A stretch of 11,455 bases of DNA from Legionella genomosp. 1 (GTDB taxonomy: Bacteria > Pseudomonadota > Gammaproteobacteria > Legionellales > Legionellaceae): positions 1 through 11,455 of the forward strand of contig CAMAYA010000020.1 in assembly GCA_945862275.1 (NCBI GenBank), read 5' to 3'. The translations under genes were made by a program, and so were the position numbers. This document shows, one piece after another, positions 6,791-11,455 of this stretch (positions are counted from its first letter, which is position 1; each line of letters begins with the position of its first letter). A model generated the notes under the pieces. The model was not told the origin of the DNA. It made no database searches and was given only the letters and a program-made list of their open reading frames with translations.

Positions 6791-6819
6791 TTGAAATGTA
6801 AGAAATATTCTTACATGAT
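6791..6819 (+). promoter_or_regulatory. parD promoter with overlapping palindromic operator
   Basis: TTGAAA (6791-6796, 5 of 6 to -35) lies 17 bases from CATGAT (6814-6819, 4 of 6 to -10). Filling the spacer is a perfect palindrome, ATGTAAGAA (6796-6804), ATA, TTCTTACAT (6808-6816), nine bases per arm. GGGAG (6826-6830) follows, then the parD ATG at 6836. Ribbon-helix-helix ParD antitoxins repress their own operon by binding such palindromes, so this is most simply the parDE operator. The arms also resemble the GacA/LetA-type TGTAAG...CTTACA box, but the spacing is 7 rather than 6. Confidence 0.5.
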
Positions 6820-6835
6820 GATCTGGGAGTATGAT

Positions 6836-7181
6836 ATGGCGCGTACAATGACGGTAGACTTGGGGAATGAGCTCAGGAGTTATGTAGAGTACCTTGTTCA
6901 CTCAGGTGATTACAAAACAAACAGTGAAGCATTAAGAGAATCACTTCGATTATTTAGAGAGAAGCAAGCTGATTCAAAATTGGAGAAATTGCGTCATTTG
7001 ATTGTCGATCTTGAAAGCATCTATCTATATGGCCACAGCGCGTTTGGTTATAAAAAATCAGAAGAGTACATTAGAGACATAGAGGCCGCATTTCAGCAAG
7101 TGGCTAATAATCCTGATTGTGCGCGGTATTTCCATCATTAGAGTACTGCATAAGTCCATGGATTACGTGCGGCATTTGTAA
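6836..7181 (+). pseudogene. Degraded parDE: ParD antitoxin fused to truncated ParE toxin
   Basis: The first frame (6836-7141) encodes 101 residues. Residues 1-56, beginning MARTMTVDLGNELRSYVEYL, are a ParD ribbon-helix-helix antitoxin with the family's S/T-N-SEALRESLRL helix. Residues 57-97 (VDLESIYLYGHSAFGYKKSE, then EYIRDIEAAFQQVANNPDCAR) are instead the N-terminal helical hairpin of a ParE toxin. So the end of parD and the start of parE were lost in frame. After residue 97 the frame ends quickly, but the neighbouring frame (7116-7181) reads GISIIRVLHKSMDYVRHL then TAA. That is the conserved ParE C-terminus; the central ParE strands are missing. ParE cannot be functional. The ParD DNA-binding half may still be made: it has its own promoter, operator and GGGAG. 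Confidence 0.8.
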
Positions 7182-7216
7182 TCTTAAACATTTCCCGTAA
7201 TAATCTGAGATCAAAT

Positions 7217-7246
7217 GCCCTGCCAGCGGCTCACCGCTGGCAGGGC
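7217..7246 (-). terminator. Strong hairpin after rho, terminator-like without T-tract
   Basis: GCCCTGCCAGCGG (7217-7229) and CCGCTGGCAGGGC (7234-7246) form a perfect 13-bp GC-rich stem with a 4-base loop, beginning 8 bases beyond the rho stop. Neither strand has a T-run after it. It may stabilise the rho mRNA 3' end or assist factor-dependent termination. It also lies in the path of parD transcription from the other side. Confidence 0.55.
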
Positions 7247-7254
7247 CAGTCATC

Positions 7255-8508
7255 TTATTCCTGACGCTTCATCGCATCAAAAAATTCAGCATTGGTTTTG
7301 TGATTTTTCATGCGTTCCAGTAAGAATTCAATCGCATCACACTCATCCATAGACTGCAGAATTTTACGCAATATCCAAGTCCGTTGCAGCTCTTCAGGGC
7401 TTAACAACAAATCTTCACGACGCGTGCCTGAACGATTAATATTAATGGCGGGGAATACACGGCGCTCGGAAATGTTCCGGCTCAAGTGAATTTCCATGTT
7501 GCCCGTTCCCTTGAATTCTTCATAGATGACTTCATCCATTTTAGAACCCGTGTCCACCATGGCGGTTGCAATAATCGTTAAGCTGCCACCCTCTTCAATA
7601 TTACGTGCGGCACCATATAAACGTTTTGGCCGTTGCAACGCGTTGGCATCTACCCCGCCTGTCAGGACTTTGCCGGACGATGGAATAACGGTGTTATAGG
7701 CACGTGCTAAACGAGTGATAGAATCCAGCAAGATCACCACGTCGCGTTTATGCTCCACCAGACGCTTGGCTTTTTCAATGACCATTTCAGCCACTTGAAC
7801 GTGGCGCGTAGCCGGTTCATCAAACGTACTGGCCACCACTTCGCCTTTAACAGAACGACGCATTTCGGTGACTTCTTCTGGGCGCTCATCAATCAATAAC
7901 ACAATCAAGAAACAATCAGGGTAATTTTTTTCAATCGAGTGGGCCAGATTTTGCAACATCAATGTCTTGCCCGCTTTCGGAGGCGCCACAATCAATCCAC
8001 GTTGACCGCGGCCAAATGGCGCTGTCAAATCCACCATACGAGCCGTTAAATCCTCTGTACTGCCATTGCCTTGCTCCATCACCAATCGTCTGGATGCAAA
8101 TAAAGGAGTTAAGTTTTCAAACAATATTTTGCGTTTCGCATTGTCTGGCGAATCGAAGTTAATTTGGTCTACTTTGAGCAGCGCAAAATAACGTTCGCTG
8201 TCTTTCGGCGGTCGAATTTTACCAGAAATGGTGTCGCCCGTGCGCAAACCAAAACGTCTGATTTGACTAGGCGAGACGTAAATATCATCTGGTCCCGCGG
8301 TATAAGAACTGTCTGGCGAGCGCAAAAAGCCAAACCCATCGGACAATATTTCCAGCGTGCCACAGCCATAAATATCTTCACCCTTCGAGGCGTGCCCTTT
8401 CAGGAGGGCAAAAATGATATCTTGCTTGCGCATATGGGAGGTGTTTTCATCTGGGGCCATATTAACTAAGGTGGCCATGGGTAATTGCTTCAGATCATTA
8501 AGATGCAT
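7255..8508 (-). CDS. rho: Transcription termination factor Rho
   Basis: Rho is a hexameric RNA-dependent ATPase/translocase that ends transcription at C-rich, unstructured RNA sites. The 417-residue product aligns with E. coli Rho end to end. It has an N-terminal helical part (MRKQDIIFALLKGHA, 26-40) and the cold-shock-like RNA-binding domain with DGFGFLRSP (57-65) and DDIYVSPSQIRRF (74-86). The P-loop is GLIVAPPKAGKT (171-182), with LLIDERPEEVTEM (204-216), Walker B VVILLDSITR (257-266), the Q-loop region VLTGGVDANA (281-290) and the R-loop KGTGNME. I chose the ATG at 8508 because MHLNDLKQLP matches E. coli MNLTELKNTP; an in-frame GTG at 8517 has no better ribosome binding site. No insertion domain is present. 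A trxA neighbour, common upstream of rho, is absent. Confidence 0.97.
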   Translation of the reverse strand: MHLNDLKQLPMATLVNMAPDENTSHMRKQDIIFALLKGHASKGEDIYGCGTLEILSDGFGFLRSPDSSYTAGPDDIYVSPSQIRRFGLRTGDTISGKIRPPKDSERYFALLKVDQINFDSPDNAKRKILFENLTPLFASRRLVMEQGNGSTEDLTARMVDLTAPFGRGQRGLIVAPPKAGKTLMLQNLAHSIEKNYPDCFLIVLLIDERPEEVTEMRRSVKGEVVASTFDEPATRHVQVAEMVIEKAKRLVEHKRDVVILLDSITRLARAYNTVIPSSGKVLTGGVDANALQRPKRLYGAARNIEEGGSLTIIATAMVDTGSKMDEVIYEEFKGTGNMEIHLSRNISERRVFPAININRSGTRREDLLLSPEELQRTWILRKILQSMDECDAIEFLLERMKNHKTNAEFFDAMKRQE

Positions 8509-8781
8509 GCTTCTCACTTGATGTGTTGGTTAGATTGAATGGAGTGTTCAGAGTAATGTTCTCAGGATAGTGTTTACGGGAATGATAAATATCGAGATCC
8601 TAACTAAGATACTTGCTGCTTAATAGTATTACTAACGGATTGGATTTAAGCAAGAGTACCACATAGAAACGTTAGAATACTATAAATCGCTGATACAAGC
8701 AATAGATTAGATCCTTGGGCAGGGCTGCCCCATCAAAAGTAGTATTTATTTAGGCGCGGATGTTAAAATCTTGCACTGAAT

Positions 8782-8813
8782 GGCTCCCTTCTCCTGTTTT
8801 GGGAGAAGTAGCC
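8782..8813 (+). other. Hairpin in the rho upstream region
   Basis: GGCT (8782-8785) and AGCC (8810-8813), with CTTCTCC (8788-8794) and GGAGAAG (8802-8808) inside, form an 11-bp stem with small asymmetric bulges and a 7-base loop. No T-tract follows on either strand, so it is not an obvious terminator. It could be part of the rho leader (minus strand) or of a transcript running right. Confidence 0.4.
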
Positions 8814-8884
8814 TAGCCGCTCCGCGTCAAGTATCGAAAAATAACTTTTGTGCGCGTATTTAGATCTTTGTGTATAATATTGGC

Positions 8885-9026
8885 CGATATGTTCGTGTTG
8901 TCAAACCCGGATACCCATCCGTGCTGAGTGCCTGAGGAGAAGTGTGGTTACAAGGGTTTTGCGACAGTATCATTCGGGTAGTGCATGCACTTCACAGAAC
9001 GTTGATATTTTTAATAGGGGCATATC
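8885..9026 (+). ncRNA. Candidate structured RNA (small RNA or long leader), unidentified
   Basis: A perfect TATAAT (8873-8878) lies about seven bases before this stretch; the -35 is poor (TTGTGC, 19-base spacer). By eye GATATGTTC (8886-8894) pairs with GGGCATATC (9018-9026) and closes the whole element. Within it TGTTGTCAAACCC (8896-8908) pairs with GGGTTTTGCGACA (8954-8966) apart from one mismatch. GGAT/ATCC (8909-8912, 8917-8920) makes a hairpin, and GTATCA (8967-8972) pairs with TGATAT (9003-9008) around a second arm. Both ends resemble those of E. coli 6S RNA (GAGATGTTCG and GGCATCTC), but the branched fold is not the 6S rod. It could be a free small RNA or a 5' leader of the methyltransferase gene. 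No terminator follows. Confidence 0.35.
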
Positions 9027-9124
9027 CATCATCACTTCCTAAACTACCTGAGAGCAAAGAAAAGATCCAGGGTTGTTTGTTAGCCGGATTCCGTGTATGT
9101 TCCTATTTTTAACATAATTGATCG

Positions 9125-10240
9125 ATGATGACCTTATTCGGCTACCTTTGTGAACGCATTCAACAGAATGGGCCTATGCTATTCTCTGAATTTATGCATC
9201 ACGCCTTGTATGCACCACTTGCTGGATATTACTCCGCAGGATTGCAGAAATTCGGCCCTGGCGGTGACTTTATTACAGCACCCGAATTAACGCCGCTGTT
9301 TGGGCAAACCTTGGCCATGCAATGCCAGCAAATACTAGCCGTGTTGTCCGATCCCATTGTATTTGAATTTGGCGCAGGCTCTGGTCAATTATGCGTTGAT
9401 TTACTCACTCACTTAGAACAGCTGGATTGCCTGCCGCGTGAGTACCATATCCTGGAAGTCAGTAGCCACCTTCGGCATCGGCAACAGGCCTTGATTGCGC
9501 TAAAAATCCCGCATTTGCTGCCGAGGGTCCAATGGTTATCCGCTTGGCCAAAGCAGTCATTTAATGGTGTAGTGATTGCCAATGAGGTATTGGATGCCAT
9601 GCCTGTTTCGCGGTTTTTACAAACGGCCGCGGGATTGTTTGAGAGTCATATCGCACTAAATGCCCAAGGATTGCTTCACGAAGTCTACACAGCATGCGAC
9701 AATTCACGATTAAACACCCATGTTCGCGCAGTATTGCCGCGAGATTTGTTTCCCTATCAATCAGAAGCCAATTTATTTATCGACGATTGGTTGCAAGCAT
9801 GCTATGACATGCTGGAACGTGGCGCCGTCATCTTATTGGACTATGGATTTCCTCAGCATGAGTATTACCACCCAGACCGAAATCAAGGGACCCTCATGTG
9901 CCATTATCACCACCGTGCGCACACGAATCCGCTGATTAATCTGGGCGAACAAGACATCACAGCCCACGTCGATTTCACTCATGTGGCAGAAGCAGGTTCC
10001 AAGGCAGGATTTCATGTGGCCGGTTTTACGACCCAGGCCTCTTTTTTGCTGGCCAATGGGCTGTTAAACTTGCTGTCAGGCATGACGGATGGGCACGCGC
10101 GCATGAAGGCCCAGCAGGCCGTGAAGCAATTGGTTCAGCCGAATGAAATGGGGGAATTATTTAAAGTGATCTCCTTGACGAAGCAACTGGATATGGCGCT
10201 AAATGGGTTTCAATTGCAGGACAGACGAGCGAGTTTATAA
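9125..10240 (+). CDS. COG1565 (MidA/NDUFAF7-type) SAM-dependent methyltransferase
   Basis: This family is a class I methyltransferase. The mitochondrial homologue NDUFAF7/MidA dimethylates an arginine of a complex I subunit; bacterial substrates are not settled. The 371-residue product shows the family marks in order: GGDFITAPELTPLFG (46-60), SAM-binding motif I EFGAGSGQL (81-89), the following acidic residue E111 (HILEVS), and IANEVLDAMPV (151-161). The long signature LLDYGFPQHEYYHPDR (237-252), GTLMCHYHHRAH (255-266) and QDITAHVDFTHV (276-287) follows. A second ATG directly after the first is equally possible; no ribosome binding site is clear. The stop overlaps the stop of the convergent ankyrin gene by six bases. 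Family certain, substrate unknown. Confidence 0.93.
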   Translation: MMTLFGYLCERIQQNGPMLFSEFMHHALYAPLAGYYSAGLQKFGPGGDFITAPELTPLFGQTLAMQCQQILAVLSDPIVFEFGAGSGQLCVDLLTHLEQLDCLPREYHILEVSSHLRHRQQALIALKIPHLLPRVQWLSAWPKQSFNGVVIANEVLDAMPVSRFLQTAAGLFESHIALNAQGLLHEVYTACDNSRLNTHVRAVLPRDLFPYQSEANLFIDDWLQACYDMLERGAVILLDYGFPQHEYYHPDRNQGTLMCHYHHRAHTNPLINLGEQDITAHVDFTHVAEAGSKAGFHVAGFTTQASFLLANGLLNLLSGMTDGHARMKAQQAVKQLVQPNEMGELFKVISLTKQLDMALNGFQLQDRRASL

Positions 10241-11452
10241 TGTAACGGCACTACTCATTTGATTTTTTAGCTCCACTTTAAATTTCTGAGGATGAGCATC
10301 CAATAGTTGAGAGGCTGTTCTTCCATCATGGTTTGCTTGATTCCAAATACTGTGTTTCGCTAGCAATTTTACTTTTGAAACCTCTGACGGGTCATCGCAG
10401 AGCTGAGGATTTTTTAAAAGTACCATCAGCGGAGTATCACCATTTTCATTCACTCTGTTTATTCGAGTTATATCAGAACAGCATTGCTTAATGGTTTTAA
10501 ACCCATCGACGCTCGATTCGGAAACTGCAGCGAATAAGCGCATGCTTATAGGTGTATTTGCACGACTTCGTTCGGTTTTCATGTATTTTTTTAGTCTATC
10601 CCTTTCTTCTTCTGAATAACCACCAATTACAATTGATGGATGTTTATGTTGATTTTCAACATTACTGCGGCTTATTAACAAATCTTCTGCTAAAAATTGA
10701 CCGTTAATAACGGTAATATTTTCAGGTACTTTAACTTCGGCAAACACAGAGGAGGCTGATTTTCCCTTGCCCTTTACCTTTACACCTTTTCCTGTATTGT
10801 CTTGTAACTGTAACAACCTATATTGGCCATTAGTCCCTGGTTTACAATCCAATCTCCAGTGATCCTGGCTTAACAGCGTAGTTTCAGCTGCAACATTAAT
10901 ACAGATGCTTTGAAATTGACTAATGTATTCTATAAACTCTGAAAATGTTTGTTCTATTTGCTTGAGCGATAAGTGCATGAGACGTATTAAATGGGATTGC
11001 TCTAATTTATAAAAGCCATTACCGTCAAGTTTCTCTAGTCCCTCAGGCCGCTCTATTTCTAAAACAGTATGCCCCAGTTTATATTCCAGGATACCATCGT
11101 CGGCTAATTTTTTTTCTCTTTCAGACATTTTTTGACAAGTATCTTTTTGCTGCAGGTCTGTTAACGCAACACTGCATGCTGATTTTTTTTGGTAGTTATC
11201 AGAGCAATCCAAGGAAATCATAATGCGTCTTATTTGTTCAAAATCCTGGGCGATGGGAACACAACAAACTAGTTTTTGTGACCCATGGGGAAATTGATGC
11301 ATTTGGCCTAAAGTATCAGTGCAGCGTGCATAAAGTGCGCCTAAAATTTCAAATGTCCATGTGGGCTTTTCTATTGTCATTTTGGCTGAAAAAATAGGCG
11401 TACCTGAACAGCCAGGTTGTGGTGTTGTGCCGTCCTGACAGCGAAAAAGCAT
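10235..11452 (-). CDS. Ankyrin-repeat protein, likely 5'-partial, function unknown
   Basis: The frame is open to the right edge; the ATG at 11452 is only three bases from it, so the true start may lie outside. The visible 405 residues have a Cys-rich N-terminal part (Cys at about 5, 15, 44, 63, 64, 83, 93 and 106) of no known family. A basic Gly/Lys stretch GKGVKVKGKGKS (221-232) follows, then a charged helix (SEEERDRLKKYMKTER, 280-295). The C-terminus (about 305-390) has two to three ankyrin-like repeats, with ENGDTPLMVLLKN (336-348) and DGRTASQLLDAH (376-387) as the clearest consensus turns. There is no signal peptide or membrane helix. It is visibly more AT-rich than its neighbours. Such proteins are often secreted effectors in host-associated gammaproteobacteria, but nothing here proves secretion. 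Confidence 0.8.
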   Translation of the reverse strand: MLFRCQDGTTPQPGCSGTPIFSAKMTIEKPTWTFEILGALYARCTDTLGQMHQFPHGSQKLVCCVPIAQDFEQIRRIMISLDCSDNYQKKSACSVALTDLQQKDTCQKMSEREKKLADDGILEYKLGHTVLEIERPEGLEKLDGNGFYKLEQSHLIRLMHLSLKQIEQTFSEFIEYISQFQSICINVAAETTLLSQDHWRLDCKPGTNGQYRLLQLQDNTGKGVKVKGKGKSASSVFAEVKVPENITVINGQFLAEDLLISRSNVENQHKHPSIVIGGYSEEERDRLKKYMKTERSRANTPISMRLFAAVSESSVDGFKTIKQCCSDITRINRVNENGDTPLMVLLKNPQLCDDPSEVSKVKLLAKHSIWNQANHDGRTASQLLDAHPQKFKVELKNQMSSAVTL

Positions 11453-11455
11453 AGG

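Larger units (their letters stand above)
8509..9124. other. 616-base gene-free region between rho and the methyltransferase gene
   Basis: I see no open frame with coding character here on either strand. It must hold the rho promoter and leader (minus strand). A possible pair is TTGCTT and TATTCT, 17 bases apart, near 8698-8670, with only partial consensus match. A small palindrome TAGTA-T-TACTA lies near 8634-8644, and GGGCA/TGCCC (8717-8730) forms a short hairpin. Further right are the hairpin at 8782 and the candidate RNA at 8885. No trxA remnant or insertion sequence is recognisable. Confidence 0.5.

Noticed and set aside
6626..6901. Intact 91-residue XRE protein on the minus strand
   Set aside because: The N-terminal half runs antisense through the parD promoter palindrome and parD start and is not family-like, while the C-terminal part is cut by TAG; a remnant fits better.
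6692..7141. Longer 149-residue version of the ParD fusion starting at 6692
   Set aside because: The start at 6836 has GGGAG at good spacing and begins with the canonical MARTMTV of ParD; the extra N-terminus is antisense to the HigA-like remnant.
8885..9026. Calling the structured stretch 6S RNA outright
   Set aside because: Only the two ends resemble E. coli 6S; the internal pairing is branched and the length is short, so I left it unidentified.
1..11455. CRISPR array, insertion sequence or prophage genes
   Set aside because: I saw no regularly spaced repeats, no transposase or integrase, and no phage structural genes on either strand.

Overview
The window looks like chromosomal DNA of a gammaproteobacterium with ubiquinone-based respiration. 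UbiD, Fre, HspQ, Rho, SecG and a tRNA-Leu(GAG) directly behind secG are all of gammaproteobacterial type. The ankyrin-repeat protein at the right edge and the mix of housekeeping genes with decayed toxin-antitoxin genes would fit a host-associated lineage such as Legionellales. That placement is inference, not something the sequence proves.

Layout. Bases 1-607 hold no gene I can support. Then comes a leftward unit, tpiA-secG-tRNA-Leu(GAG), with overlapping genes. Divergent from it runs a rightward group: a periplasmic lytic transglycosylase (MltB/GH103 family), then a terminator, then map (methionine aminopeptidase), then hspQ. hspQ meets, stop codon against stop codon, a leftward operon of ubiD, fre (NAD(P)H-flavin reductase) and a 63-residue two-helix membrane protein; neighbouring genes overlap by 4 bases or lie 9 bases apart. 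Upstream of ubiD, where rho usually sits close by in relatives, there is a gap of about 785 bases. It contains two broken toxin-antitoxin remnants facing away from each other: a HigA-like XRE antitoxin with an in-frame amber codon, and a ParD-ParE locus collapsed by deletion into a ParD/ParE fusion with the ParE tail left in another frame. The parD promoter and its 9-bp-arm palindromic operator appear intact. rho follows, with a 13-bp hairpin just after its stop.

Upstream of rho, 8509-9124 has no gene. It carries several hairpins and a stretch behind a perfect TATAAT box (8885-9026) that folds on paper into a closed multi-branch structure: a candidate small RNA, or a long leader for the next gene. 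That gene is a COG1565 (MidA/NDUFAF7-type) SAM-dependent methyltransferase. Its stop codon interlocks with that of a leftward, more AT-rich ankyrin-repeat protein that reaches the right edge and is probably incomplete.

Working together, the core genes cover glycolysis (TpiA), protein export (SecG), cell-wall turnover, N-terminal Met removal, proteostasis (HspQ), ubiquinone synthesis (UbiD, possibly Fre) and transcription termination (Rho). The most unusual content is the toxin-antitoxin debris between rho and ubiD, the candidate structured RNA, and the ankyrin protein.
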